Of a stretch of DNA of 64,000 nt, positions 1 to 13,400 are shown piece by piece (within the stretch, counting starts at the first letter, position 1; every line of letters begins with the position of its first letter). Under the pieces are notes generated by a model. The model saw nothing but the letters and a program-made list of their open reading frames with translations, did no database searches and was not told where the DNA came from. The DNA comes from Leguminivora glycinivorella (lineage: Eukaryota > Arthropoda > Insecta > Lepidoptera > Tortricidae): assembly GCF_023078275.1 (NCBI RefSeq), contig NC_062975.1, forward strand, positions 21,916,641-21,980,640. The letters run 5' to 3'. A program made the translations under genes and the position numbers.

Positions 1-3000
1 ACCTACTTTAATTGTTTTCAAATAACTATGCTCACAAAAGTAACCGTTTAGGAAATATTTGAAAATATGTGTTTTTTTATCGCACATGAATTGCACAAGT
101 ACTAGTAAAAAATGCGTCTAACTCAATAAACAATAACTTTACCGCAATTGATGTTATTATAAAATTTTCGCGTCCATTCATGTTATTTCTAAAAATATAA
201 GTTTCATTGGTATATGATAATATATAACCATGTAATTAAGAATTTTGTTTGGCAGGGGTTATCCTCCAGGTCGCATAAACGGGCGCTGACCGTAGTAAAG
301 TATTCAATATTTTTGAGGTCTTATTTTACGGATCCATATAGGAGAGGTATCATTTGAAAGATAATTAAACCTACTATAATTGTTTACACATAACTATAAT
401 ATTAAACGTAGCTGTTTACATAATATTTGAAAATATGTGTTTTTTATCGAGCATGAATCGCACAAGTACTGGTAAAAAATGCTTCTAAGTCAATAAACAA
501 TAACGTTACCGCAATTGATGTAATTATAAAATTTACGCGACTATTCATGAGCTTTCTAAAAATATAAGTTTTATTGGTAAGTGATAATATAACCATTAAA
601 TTACGAATTTTGTTTCGTAGTGGTCACTCCGCCGGTCGCATAAAAATGAGCGCTGACCGTAGTAAAGTATTCAATATTTTTAAGTTCTTATTTTACGGAT
701 CCATATGTAAGAGGTATCATTTGAAAGCAAATTAAACCTGCTATAATTATTTTTGAATAACTATAGTTATAAAGGTAGCTGTTTACAAAATATTTGAAAA
801 CATGTGTTTTTTTTTCGAGCACGAGTTGCACATATACAGATAAAAAATGCTTCTAACTTAATAAACCATAACTTTACCGCAATTAATGTTATTATAAAAT
901 TTACGCGAAATTTCATGCGCTTTCTAAAAATATAAGTTTTATTGGTGTATGATAATATATGACCAAGTAATTACGAATTTGGTTTAGCAGGGGTCACTGC
1001 GCCCTGTCACGATATTGGGTGCTGACTGACCGTCGCCAAATTTTCTACGTTACTCAGATCCTATTTTACTGATAAATTTGTGAGAGGTATCATTTGAAAG
1101 CATATTATGCGTACTATCTTTATTTCTAATATTTCAAGTCGAAACTGTAGAAGTTTACAAAATATTTGATTAGTAATATGTGTATTTTACTGTGCATGAA
1201 TAGCATTGGCATTGATAAGACACGCTTCTAGCTCAATAAATTATAGTTTTCCGCAATTGAAATAATAACAAAATAAACGGAAAATGTATGACTTACACAA
1301 AACATAAGTTTGGTTTGTATTGCATAAACAATTAATTTGAATTTGTTCAGCTCACCTACTGCGCACCATCATATAAATGGATGTCCACCGTCGTTGCCTT
1401 TTTCAGATTTTATTTCACTAATCGTATATTCATAATAAATATAATCTATCACGTATCGAATTTACTTATATACTTAATTGATCAGTAAAATAAAATCTGT
1501 AAAATGATGAAAAAATTAAGGCAACGGCGGTGGACATCCGTTTATATGACGATTGACCGTGCGCAGTGGGTATGGTGGACAAATTAACATTAATTGTTTA
1601 GGCAAAACTAACAAAACTCATTTTTTGTAAAGGCCATATATTTTGCGGTTCATTTCGTTATTATATCAATTGCGGAAAAATATAATTTATTGAGCTAGAA
1701 GCATGTTTCACTCGTATCAGTGCGAATGCTATTCATATACAGTAAAAATACACATATTGTCAAATATTTTGTTAACTTCTACAATTACGACTAAAATTAT
1801 TAAAAAGCAACGATAGTACGCATAATATGCTTTCAAATGATACCTCTCACAAATTGATCGCTAAAATAGGATCTGAGAAATACGTAAAATTAGGCGACGG
1901 TTAGCACTTATTTACGTCACGGGGGTGCAGTGACACCTGCTAAACCAAATTCGTAATTACTTGGTTGTATAATATCATACATCAATAAAACTTATATTTT
2001 TAGAAAGTATATGAAATGTCCTGTAAATCTTATCATAACATTATTTGCGGTAAAGTTATTGTTTATTGGTCATGCACCAAGATACAATCTTAAAAATTAT
2101 GAACACGGCAACGAAAATGGTCATCCATGTATAATTGTATATGACGGTGCGCAGTGAGTATGATGGATAAATTAACATTAATTGTTTATGCAATACTGAC
2201 AAAACTTATTATTTGAAAAGGTCATACATTTCGCCGTTTATTTTGTTATTATATCAATTGCGGAAAAAATATAATTCATTGAGCTAGAAGCATGTTTTAC
2301 TCACATCGGTTCCAATGCATATTTTCAAATATTTTGTTATTTACTACAGTTACAACTAAAATTATTGAGAACTAATAATAGTACACATAATATGCTTTCA
2401 AAAGATTCCTGTTAAATAAAATAGGATCTGAAAAATATAGAAAATTTGGCGACGGTCAGCATCCATACGTGGCCGGGCGCTGTGGCCCCTACTTAACCAT
2501 ATTTGTAATTACTTGGTTATATAATATCATACACCAATAAAACTTATGTTATTAGAAAGCGCACGAAATTCCGCGTAAATCTTATACTAACATCAATTCC
2601 GGAAAAGTTGTTGTTTATTGATTAAGAAGCATTTTTTACCAGTAGGTACTTGTGCGACTCATGGTCTATAAAACACATATTTTCAAATATTTTCTAAACA
2701 GCTACCTTTATGATTATAGTTATTTATAAAAAAATATAGTAGGTTTAATTAGCTTTAAAACGATACCTCTCGCATATGGATCCGTAAAATAGGACCTCAA
2801 AAATATTGAATACTTTACTACGGTCAGCGCCCATTTCTGCGACCGGGCAGAGTGACTCCTGCTAAACCAAATTCGTAATTACACGGTTATATATTATCAT
2901 ATACCAATGAAACTTATATTTTTAAAAAGAGCATGAATAGACGCGAAAATTTTATAATAACATCAATTGCGGTAAAGTTATTGTTTATTGAGTTAGACGC

Positions 3001-3140
3001 ATTTTTTCTAGTACTTGTGCAATTCATGCGCGATAAAAAAACACATATTTTCAAATATTTCGTAAACGGTTACTTTTATGAGTATAGTTATTTAAAAACA
3101 ATTAAAGTAGGTTTAATAAGCTTTCAAACGACACCTTGCA
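1..3140. repeat. Large foldback element, arms built of ~365-bp tandem units
   Basis: The first bases (ACCTACTTTAATTG) are the reverse complement of the stretch ending at about 3113, and similarity continues inward on both sides. The left arm repeats a unit about every 365-375 bp, marked by GAGAGGTATCATTTGAAAG-type phrases near 341, 706 and 1080. The right arm carries the reverse complement near 1830, 2394, 2753 and 3120. The innermost arms, around 1366-1397 and 1521-1552, fold on a centre near 1460. The right arm is about 200 bp longer because part of a unit (near 2130) is duplicated. The arm sequence runs on at the right past the match to base 1, so the element continues off the left edge. 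No transposase is visible; it looks like a non-autonomous foldback element. Confidence 0.85.
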
Positions 3141-3653
3141 CGAACAGATTGGTGCCATAGGACTCGAGATGTGAATAAATATCTATGATGGTCGGCCGCC
3201 ATCTTTCTCCCCCTTTTTCTCAACCCGTCCCCCCTCCTTAAACTAAAACAGGTCAATTCGTAATCTGGAGATAACGAGGAACACATCCATACCCGTTTTA
3301 GGTATTAAGAAGAGATGTCGACGACTTTTTGTAAAAGAGGTCGTTTGGTCCCTGACTATAATACACGAGTAAATTGATGTAGTATTTGACGTATATTTTG
3401 TTTGCAGGTGTTAATAAACATACAATTGGGAATTCGGAGTAGAGCTCATCAGATCTAATCCTTATAGGTTTTGTAAGCAATTAAATATTTGACACTCCCC
3501 CAAATCACAAGAAATTCAAATAATAATGACATTTCCTAGTTTTTAATTTCTAAACATTTGCCTAGTTCTTGTTTCCTAGTTTCTTCAAATTCTCACAAAC
3601 CTCGAATAATACCTAATTATGTAATATTCTTATTACTTTGTTTACAATTTCAG
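3141..3653. other. Unassigned AT-rich sequence
   Basis: I see no convincing coding exon, RNA gene or known repeat here. Short open frames lack codon structure and plausible splice sites. A pyrimidine-rich tract ending in TTTCAG closes the segment and would act as the acceptor of the candidate exon that follows. Confidence 0.4.
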
Positions 3654-4123
3654 GCTATCACAAGTGGCAGAGAGTTACACTTTCTCTAATGATCCGTTCA
3701 CGTGATCCGCTTATCGGAAAATGGAAACGTGATGCTTCGGAAGACTTACTTGGTAATCCGTTCCTTTAAATGTGTAATTAGTACCTCTTATTTTACTTCC
3801 TCGTTCGGTTGTAGGTACCTACATTTGTATTTCTTTTGAATTACTTCAGTAATTCTGTTTTTTTTTTATTGATAACCATTGATTGAGGTATTGTATTGTT
3901 GCTTTTCTTTTCAACAACACATGCGTTTGTGCTTTCCTAAATCATGTTTTTGTTCTCATAAAACATCTGATTGTCTTCAAGTTCATGTGTTTGTTATATA
4001 ATCTTCAAAGTGTAAATAATGACCTTTCTTTATTTACACGTCATGTACCTATACATATTTTAAACTAAACAAAGTTTTGTATATTAATGAACAGCAGGTA
4101 CAGGAGCAGGTGGTATTGGTATG
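3654..4123 (+). CDS. Two candidate internal exons of an unrecognised gene
   Basis: Exon a (3654-3752) follows ACAATTTCAG and precedes GTAATC. In one frame it reads, in part, YHKWQRVTLSLMIRSRD and then PLIGKWKRDASEDLL without a stop, a composition that looks like real protein. Exon b (4095-4123, or 4098-4123) follows an ACAGCAG double acceptor and precedes a strong GTAAGT. It continues the same phase to give GTGAGGIGM, with or without an extra Ala depending on which AG is used. Phases match across the join (one base carried over, then two). Upstream exons would lie left of the window or beyond the foldback element, and I could not find the following exon. I do not recognise the protein; the pair could be a chance open stretch. 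Confidence 0.35.
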
Positions 4124-4380
4124 GTAAGTGGAAATTTCCAGCTTGAACACGTCTATAAACTTTAATATCACGATACACCTTGCCGTAGACATGGAACTTA
4201 TGATAAAACTTTCGGTTTAATGCCATGTTATGGTTGCTTTAATAGCATAGATTTACTTTGGATTTTCCCTTGACTCACGTTTACACTTTATTTCCCTAAA
4301 ACATAGTGATATCGAAAAAAATATATGGATTACGAGTACCTGCGTCTGCTGACCCAAAAAACAGAGACCCTGCAGGGTTA

Positions 4381-4503
4381 GCACATGATTGCCGCGAGAG
4401 TATGTCGCCGCGAGATAGACTACCCGTCCTTATGTCATTAATGCAGTTAGAAGAAGACGTGTCATCTATCTCGCGGCGACATACTCTCGCGGCCGTCATG
4501 TGC
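4381..4503. repeat. Hairpin-forming MITE-like element
   Basis: The left arm, starting GCACATGATTGCCGCGAGAG, is matched as reverse complement by the right arm ending CTCTCGCGGCCGTCATGTGC. The stem is about 42 bp with few mismatches around a loop of about 37 bp. The GC-rich stem contrasts with AT-rich flanks. No coding capacity. Confidence 0.8.
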
Positions 4504-7500
4504 TAGGCCTACTGATGTAGATAGTTAGATGCCTATCTCATACACCAAGACTTGATGATGATGATGAATATTAATGATGGTGCATCTAACGAGATATCTA
4601 TTCCGGAAAGATGAACCCGGTTAAGATATACATATTCACGGTGATATATGGTAGATTAGGTTATATACCTATTATGGTCAAAAACTTAAAATTTGGAAAT
4701 AATTTGCAGCTGTCTGCGGTTGATGTGTCAACTCTGTCGTGTCGTGTTTATTTATGCGTTATCTCATGGGGTGGTCTGTGGCGGTATCCCCATATGATGA
4801 GTCCCATAAATAATATTATCCTAAATCAAGGTCATCAATCAATTAGATTTTATAAAAATGGTATTCCTGTTAGTATCCTTAATTCTTCCGTAAGTCCGGT
4901 GACCTGGAAATTGCAGAAAATGCGTTCTGATAAGATATTACTATACCTTTCGTATTTGACGGCATGCCCGTTCTCCTCCCAATAATGCCTTGTTTCCATA
5001 TTTACTTCGTAACAGAAAAGATCACAATGTCAACACGGGCACAATCATGTAAATCCTGAATTTATAACACACACTTCACAAAATTGTTTAAGTGAGGTCC
5101 TCGCAATCCATTTTCGGTAACCAAACGCCGTAGTAGAGTAAGGTTTTTCCGTTAATCTGCATGTATAATGTACGAAACGTACGAGTGGCACGAGCGAGCG
5201 GTCCAGCAGAACGTTTGAACAAGACTGACTGAATGCCGGCCGGTTTAGTCACATGACTGGCGGCATCAAAATATGGCACGGCACGGGCAACGGAATGTGC
5301 GGTGCGGCGCCCGCGGCAGGCCACGCTTGTCTGCACGTGACTGGGGCCTCGCCGCCCGCGCTCCGCCCCCTGAGAGCCCGGCGGCTCATTGTTAGGACCA
5401 CGTTACGTGCCTGGAGCTGGAACGTAACGCGTGAGCGTGGCCTGCACGAAGGTGATAAGGCATAGTTACTGGGCTAATTATAGGTCGTAAAGGTGTCTTA
5501 TTAGATTAGCTTTCAATAGTTGACATAAAGGGAACTCCTAATTAAGAAATACATAATTTCCATATTACTTAGAGCGGGAAAGCTCTAAACTTCTTTAATT
5601 TTGTTTTCTTCCTTTTTGTGACCTAGTATTTTGGAAAAGAAAAACACCTTCCTTTTTTCTTCCTTTCTTTCGTAGCACATCCTTCTTGTTTATGTCTTCT
5701 TAAAATAACATGTTTATTTTATATGTGTGTGTGTATGTGTATTAAAGAATAAATGTATTCTATTCTATTATAAAAAATGGAAAACCTGGTTGCAGACGGC
5801 AGACAGCTAGTAGATTCTTCAGTTTTGTTTTGTTGTTACAGAATTATATAGTAGTACAATGTTTGATATTTATGTATCTCACTACTGATGTTATTTAACT
5901 AAAACAAAAATAAAACAAACTAAACAGTTAACTTCATATTACCAAAAGTCAACCAGGTGGCTTTGGGTGATAATTAATTAAATAGATGGTTTTGTAGATC
6001 ACACACTGACGTTACGTTCCGTTCTTTTTCATACGACTTCAAAATATTGCCATTTTTTTTAATGTTACCACCATTGTGCAAGTAAAATCGGGCTATTTTT
6101 TTTGAAAAGTCGTATTTGTACTCTTATACGTATTAAGTATTTTTTTATTGATACGTTATGTTCTTATGTTACAAAAAGTTATTCAAAATAGTACTGAAAA
6201 ATTATAACAAAAATAAAAATTGCTATTTTATTACAGTCAGACTAAAACAAGTTGGCAAATATATAAAATAAACGTCATACCTAATTTTATCGAAGTTTAT
6301 TTAAAATATCGGTCGGGCTGTCAAGCTGATAAAATGATTGCCAAAATCTTGGGCTGACTACAATGGCTCACGAAAGTTACAATTTTAATTTAATTTTGAT
6401 CACCCAAATCAATTACAAATATGAAAAAAAAAAATAGGCTATTGAATATCGATAACTGTGTAAAAAGAGACTTAAGTACTGACACGGTTTATGCAATAAT
6501 ATGATCATGTAGGTACCTATCCTAAACCATTAGGTTTAGGATAAAGTATAATTTTTTTCAATAATTTGTTAGTAGGTAGGTACTTCTTACAAACTAATTC
6601 GTTTTTTTTGTGAGATATAAAGTACACCATTTATATTACTATAAATATACTTATTTTAAATGCAAGTTTTGCTTGAGTACAGTCAAGGTATTAGATATAG
6701 ATACGAACAGGGGGCGATTTTTTAATCTCGCATGCGGGATTTTGTCACTAAAATACCGGTTGAAAACGATGACTTGCTTATTATTTTCAGTGACAATTTT
6801 CTGAATTCGAAGGGAGAATGAGACTCCAAAATCGGCCCCCAGTGCCATAACAGTACAGTTATGACTGCCATATAATATGTGTATCTACACGACTTTGATA
6901 TTGCTTATACGTTAATGTTGTGGATACATATTTTTGACACTTTGTCCACATGTATACTGAATACTTGGACTGTACAGTAATATAAATCAAAGACTTTAAA
7001 TTAATTTATATATATTCGTAAAATTTTATATAATTTATTTTTGTATTTAATGTAACGAACATAGAAATTGAATCGTTTTTTGTTACTTTTATTGGATTAC
7101 ACCTGAAATAAACTTTTTAATTTAATTTCATTTCAAAAGTAGATTTTTAACGTGAAGTCATTCAATAAAAAAATATTCTCACAGTCACAGATACGTCAGA
7201 TATATATACTCATGTCCTTGTCACGTTGTCATAAGCATAGTATAGTAGGTACAAAACAAGTTACACTTGACGGACCGTTATCTTTTCGGCTGCTGTTAAA
7301 AAACACTTCGATAACTAGGGTAAAATTAAATAAATAATGAATTTTCATGTCAATACAATGTCTTTATTGTAACAATTATGTTTTTTTAAATCATACATTT
7401 ATTGTTCGAGACTCACTTTCGAAAGATCAATAAAGAATAATAATCATGTGAAATAAAACTCGTTGATTTGACTAGATTAACTGGTATTGTTAAAATCACC

Positions 7501-7553
7501 ACAGACTCAGGTATTACAGACTTAGGTCATATACATTAACAATCAAGAACTAT
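4504..7553. other. Intergenic/intronic stretch with a GC-rich patch at 5170-5470
   Basis: Mostly AT-rich without supported genes. Positions about 5170-5470 are strikingly GC- and CpG-rich and could be a promoter of an unseen transcript or a conserved regulatory patch. No TATA box or well-formed first exon with a donor could be fixed there. An open frame of 124 codons at 4611-4985 has AT-driven composition and no recognisable motif, so I do not call it a gene. Confidence 0.35.
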
Positions 7554-7676
7554 GTGGGTCTAGTGAAAAAGGGTAAAACTCAAATTGACTCGGTGAAAAA
7601 GGGCACAAGTCCCACCTCTGTGACCTTTTTCACCGAGTTGATTTGAGTTAAGTATACCCTTTTTCGCTAGACGCAC
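7554..7676. repeat. Palindromic MITE
   Basis: The left arm GTGGGTCTAGTGAAAAAGGG and following bases pair with a right arm ending CCCTTTTTCGCTAGACGCAC, and an inner GACTCGGTGAAAAAGG pairs with CCTTTTTCACCGAGT. The whole unit is close to a perfect inverted repeat of about 120 bp. Confidence 0.8.
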
Positions 7677-8239
7677 AATAATTTTTCCTTGCTAAAATGT
7701 TATTTTTTTGTATTTTCGTGTGTACTTAATACTTTTTTATATTTCTCATTTGTTTTGTAGTTCACTGTGCCTTAGATTAACTGTAATGCTGAGTAATACA
7801 TTTTTATAAATTAATTAATATTTTCATACAAACTTTATTCTCGTGTCGTAAATTAATTGACTTTTTTCAGCCAAGGATGAGTAAAACCAATTTCAATGAA
7901 TAAATCGTTTTTATCATTTTCCACACAAAATATTTACTTAATAAACCTAGATTTTTGTTGCTAAATTTTCACAGTCACATTTTTTCAGTCACCATTACAA
8001 TGCTGACCAATAACTACTTTAAACAATACCTACACTCTTTTTTTTCTTTGGGCAGTCGTGTAAAAAATAACAACAATATGGATGTTTCTAATAAGAATTT
8101 CTTAGGTTAATGAGGGATTGATTAATAGACCACGGTGGCCAGTGTATCAGAACCCCGGCATCATCTTTTGACTATACTTGATCATCATTATCAAAGAATA
8201 CAAAAAAAATATCATTCATTCACCATCTCGTTTTTACAT
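7677..8239. other. AT-rich spacer upstream of Arl8
   Basis: No coding exon or repeat boundary could be established. It ends just before the presumed Arl8 promoter region. Confidence 0.4.
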
Positions 8240-8655
8240 AAATCCGCGGTACGGCGCTACCTCACATTTTTGACATGTCATGGGGAAAATTGAATTTAAG
8301 CTATGGCAACATTGCAATTCTACAACGTTTCGTTTCATATAAAGCAAAAATGTGCAAATATGTGTGGATTGGATTATAAGATTTATAAGTTAGACAAACA
8401 TGAAGTACATAGTTTCAATATCCTGGTGTTATATAAATTTTTGAGCAATAAGTTTTATTATGCAAAACATAATAATATCATTATAATTAACCAAACCAAT
8501 TATGTTTAGTGACACGTCGTTACAAACTGTTTTACGAGGCTCGAACTAAACGCCACTGGTGACAGTCGATGTCGATTGTCGACAGCAGTTTTTCGCGAGA
8601 GGCGTTATAATTTTTACGTTTTGAGGCTAAATTATTGTGATTATTATAATTCAAA
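8240..8655 (+). promoter_or_regulatory. Presumed Arl8 promoter and 5' UTR
   Basis: This segment lies directly before the Arl8 start codon. The last ~130 bp before the ATG (from about 8515) are less AT-rich than the surroundings and contain several CG dinucleotides, as expected of a housekeeping 5' UTR. No TATA box is evident at a useful distance, so the transcription start is not defined. The call rests on position only. Confidence 0.4.
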
Positions 8656-8778
8656 ATGTTAGCCTTGATTAATCGTATCCTTGATTGGTTTAAAAGCCTG
8701 TTCTGGAAAGAAGAGATGGAGCTCACTCTGGTTGGATTGCAGTACTCCGGGAAAACAACATTTGTGAACGTCATTGCA
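8656..8778 (+). CDS. Arl8: Arl8 coding exon 1
   Basis: Encodes residues 1-41, from the ATG in TCAAAATG through the membrane-binding helix and P-loop to FVNVIA. The donor is GTTAGT, a weaker form, placed by the reading frame and by the family sequence continuing SGQF in the next exon. Ends in phase 0. Confidence 0.95.
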
Positions 8779-10358
8779 GTTAGTATCTTTGGAAAACAAT
8801 AAATAAGTGTTAACCATAGTCATTGTTGGCGATTACACGATAAACATAATGCCTGTTGAGCGCAGATACCGTTAGTTTTGAGAGGGATCGCATTTCAGGC
8901 ACTAATATTATTACATTGGTGTTGTCGAGTTCGTGAATAATGACTAAGTTATTTCGGCTTGCGTATTGCTTTTATATAATGTGCTTTGTTAGTAAAAACT
9001 TCTATATTAAACAAAGGATATAACAAGTTAACAAATCTTCTCGAATATAATTAGAAAATATTCTAAAAATGCGTATGAACTTGATTAGCTCATTTCTTCA
9101 TTACTTGAGCATTCATGATTTGTAGATTGTAGAACAAGTGAAAGGACAATTTAAATATTTATATTCTTTTGTAACTATGATAAATCAGAAATTGGATTGA
9201 CAATGCCCTATGTTGATATCTATTATTTATTTAGAATATGACAATCACAGATGTCATATATACCATAGATCAAGCAAATGTATCTACTTAGCGTGTCAAA
9301 TGAACTCAGTGAAATCCACTGAGTTGTCCGTCTTTAATCGCAGCTTGCAGCTTTCGGGCGTCAATTTTTGTAAGTTGAAGTCAATCAAAACATAAAAAAT
9401 GCCTCGTTACGTGATATTCAATTGCAACAACACAAAAATTATGAACAATAAAGAGCCTGAGACATATTTAAAATTACAGGCAAGAAACAACTTCAGTACA
9501 AAATTTGACACGCTCGGCCCCTATACAAATAGATGAACTTGTTTCTTCTATCTAAATAAAGTTCTGTGATGACAATACTGAATCTAATATGAAGTTATTT
9601 CTTATTTGACTCCATTATCTAAATTCAATATTTTAAGGCATGTTCAAATTAAATAGTTTTCTTTTTTGTCAGTCAATTTGTTATTTATATTAATGTGTGA
9701 TATTGGATATAAAAGAAGTGACGTGGTAACTAAATGACTTTAGTCTGTGGCAAGTTGCAAATGCATCTGAATTCCGCCATGAGCCTGTCCCATAAATGTT
9801 TAATCTTGTTATATTCTTGGTTGGGCTAAAATTGATTCTGAGGCCATAGGCATCCGGCCCTATCAGATTTTAATGGATTAGTAGGCGCTTCCGAATGATT
9901 GGAGTGCCTGGTATATTACAATGACATTCAGAATATAATTATCCTAGTAGCAGGACTAGCTGTGTCCTTCACCCTTGTATGTTGAAATAAATCTGTGTTT
10001 GGGTATTTAACATTTCAAGCTCCGTTGGCTCCCTGGGGTTTCAGCTTGAAAATTTAAAAGAGAATAAGTTTATGATAACATTCGCACCAGTAAGGCAAAC
10101 TTGTCAAAATCGCTGCCAACTTATTTTGGTATCTCTAATTTTGGAGTTGCCTCCTGTTATAAGATACAGATTTCCAGTATTGTTTACCTTTTGTATGCTC
10201 TTGTCAAATTTTTATCATTTATTTAGCATTCAATATTGAAATTGAGTATTATATAAAGGCAATCTGCTTCCCATGATCTAATACTATTACTAATTCCTAT
10301 TTTTAACCCCCAACGCAAAAACGAAGGGGTGTTATAAGTTTGATGTGTCTGTCTGACC

Positions 10359-10404
<46 letters not shown>

Positions 10405-13400
10405 TTGTCTGTCTGTCTGTGTGTGTGTCTGCCTGTGGCATCGTAGGCCCCGAACGGTTGAACCGATTTAGATTTAGTTTTTTTTTGTCTGAAAGCTGAG
10501 TTAGTCGGGAGTGTTCTTAGCCATGTTTCATGAAAATCGGTCTACTATGTCGCAGTCGGGGGTTCGGGGGGTTAAATCGGTTCATCCGTTCGGGAGCTAC
10601 GATGCCACAGACAGACAGACAGACATGTCAAACTTATAACACCCCGTGGTTTTTGCATCGGGGTTAAAAAGAAAATAAGAAAAGAAAGCCTCAATTACAT
10701 GATTGTGGACACATTTAAACATGATCCGAGATATTTCTTACTATACTAGGTATGTAATGTACTATTTATTTGGAATAGAGATCCTTTCAAATATTTCCTT
10801 GACTATGGCCTATCTCACTATCATATCAGCAATTCCCGTCAACTTTGTACAATGCCACGTCAGCAAATTTTAATTGATCCTATTTTGTTACCAACATTTA
10901 GTAATATAATTCGACTTTCGTAAGATATATACAGGATAATTGTTATAATTAAGAAAATATAGATACTAGAGAACCTTAATGACGAAATAAAACTTAATAA
11001 AATCTCAATTAATCAACAAAATCTTGGTAACAAAATAGGAATTAATAAAAACAAATTTAACTTTTCCCTTAATTTTTGTACAAAGTTGACGGGAATTGCT
11101 GATATGTTTATCATAGAAATATGATCATAGGTCTATGCCTCTCTTTATCTCCAACGTGAAGAAAAAGGACGGCATAATACCTTTGATAATATTTCTATGA
11201 TAAACATATGATAGTGGACTATCGGTCTACATACTGATTTAAAATTAAATTTCCAACTTCTTCGTATAACGGGTTAACTGCGGTCATTGTAGGATATTGC
11301 GAGCTTAATAATAGTTATTTGTTATACAAGAGTGCAAAGTTGTATTTTAACGCCGAGTGTGGAATTGAAAAACGAGCAAGCGAAAAGATTCTATAGTTGA
11401 ACCACGAGCGTAGCGAGTGGTTCGAGAATGGAATCCTGAGCTTGCGAGTTTTTCAACACACGAGAAGTAAAATACATTTGCACCCGAGTGTAACACAAAA
11501 CTTTTCCCCTCACTATAGCGAGGAAAATACAACGCAAAAAACGCGTTTATCACTACTTCCAGTAGTTCCACAGGTGGTAAATCATCGTCATCACTAGATT
11601 CACTCACTTTTATCAATTTTAAAGCAGAAAAAATGACGATATTCAAGGTCAAATTACTTTATCCACTAGTGGATAAAATGCGTTTTTACCCGCTGGTATT
11701 AAAGGACAAAACACGTGTTTCCGAGCTAGTGAGGGGAAAAAATCTTAACAATTTTAGAACCAAATCACTAAAATTATGTAGTTGCTTGACAACTTAACTC
11801 GCAGTAGGAAGATACGAGGTTTTCAAAGTGCCATGACCTTCTAAAGCGAAACCGGACTAGTGATGGGTCGTCGGTAAAATACTCGTTACCAGTATTTTTC
11901 CATTTGGGAATATTACCAGTAAAATACCAATCTTACCGGTAATATTACCAAAACCGGGTAATATACAAAATTTGCGATTTTTATGAGACGCGATGGTTAT
12001 TTTTTAAATTATGTATGACTAAGTCGCCATCATAAAACTTACAAAACTCGTAGTGTGCCTCGGGGAGTAAATTACCAATCTTACTAGTAATATTCCCAAT
12101 AATACCGAGTAAATTACCAGTCTTACTGGAAACATTCCTTTCCTACATTGTGACCAACTGCAAATATACTTCTTATAAATTTGTGATATCATGTGGCAGA
12201 TATATATCTAATATTTGGATATTTGTCCCTGTTCCATAAAATATAAAAAACATTTTGTTAAACTCATAACTTCGCACACATCAGGCTAAATAGTAGGAAA
12301 TTGACAGCTTTGGTTGGAGTGGCACCTTACCAAATTTATTTATTTTGACAAAATGTGTACTCGACGATAAAAACGTAATTAGCTAATTACCGTAAACTGG
12401 GGTTACTTTGATACTTGGGGTTATATTGATTAAAACTCCGTTTTATTTTTAAACGCAAAATTCTAAATGTCTCAAGCTCAACGCATCTGTCCATTTTTTT
12501 AACGGCGTTGGCACTATCGAGAGTTACTGCCATTAGCTGTTCTAACGCAGTGCAAATCACGTGTCAAAATGTAAGTATAGTTTATCGCTATTTACCATGT
12601 TCAAACAACTTCTAAACGAACTTAGTGGGTATTAAAGTAAAAAGTTCACAGTGAATATTAGCTTGCCAGAAATATGTTTAGTTATATCATTGTATTGAGT
12701 TTTGTGTTAAAATTCAAACTAAGAATTTGATTACTAATTATTTACTTTATGGGGGGTCTTTGATCACCTGCATGGGGTAACATTGACCATACTTACACAA
12801 AGTTGATTATTGTGTAATTTGTGTAATATGTCAAGGTACTTATTGAGGCTGATAATTTGATCTCTTTTGGTGATAAATATTGAGACAATCTTAAATAATG
12901 TTGATTTTTCGAAGATGGTAATTTATATTTTTGATCAAAGTAACCCCAAAATAGCATTAAGTAGTTGTAACTTTTGAACCTGCGAACCGATTTTTATGTT
13001 TCCTTGAGATGAAGTACTTCTGTAAGGGGTTATATTCGATTACTAAAAAAACCTAGGTTTCGTTTTTTTTTTCTCCGTACCTATAGGTACTACCTATTTT
13101 CTCTCTGTACCGTACGGTACATTATTTTGTTAGCTTTTCTAGATTTTTAGCAGCAAAAAAAGTTGATGTTCCAATTTTTTTGACATTAAATGTAGAAGCT
13201 AGAGAAGTTTAAACTTTAAAACTGATCAATGTAACCCCAGTTTACGGTACCTATCTATTGTAATACTTCAATGCAAGTCTGCATTAGGTACCCAATAACT
13301 TTGTGTTAACTATGTGTTGTTTTATCGAATAGGTAATGTGAAAAAAACTGGCCAAGTGAGAGTAGGACGGCCGGTTTTTTTTCTCTCTTTTGTACTCGGA

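Noticed and set aside
4611..4985. 124-codon open frame on the + strand
   Set aside because: AT-driven composition, no motif, no splice or promoter context; length is within chance for this base composition.
5088..5465. Overlapping open frames in a GC-rich patch
   Set aside because: Open in both strands because stop codons are rare in GC-rich DNA; no known domain or splice border.
10304..10441. Open frame rich in TDRQ repeats
   Set aside because: Translation of the TCTG/GACA tract of a CCCCCGACGC-family repeat; the same occurs at 26820 and 62009.
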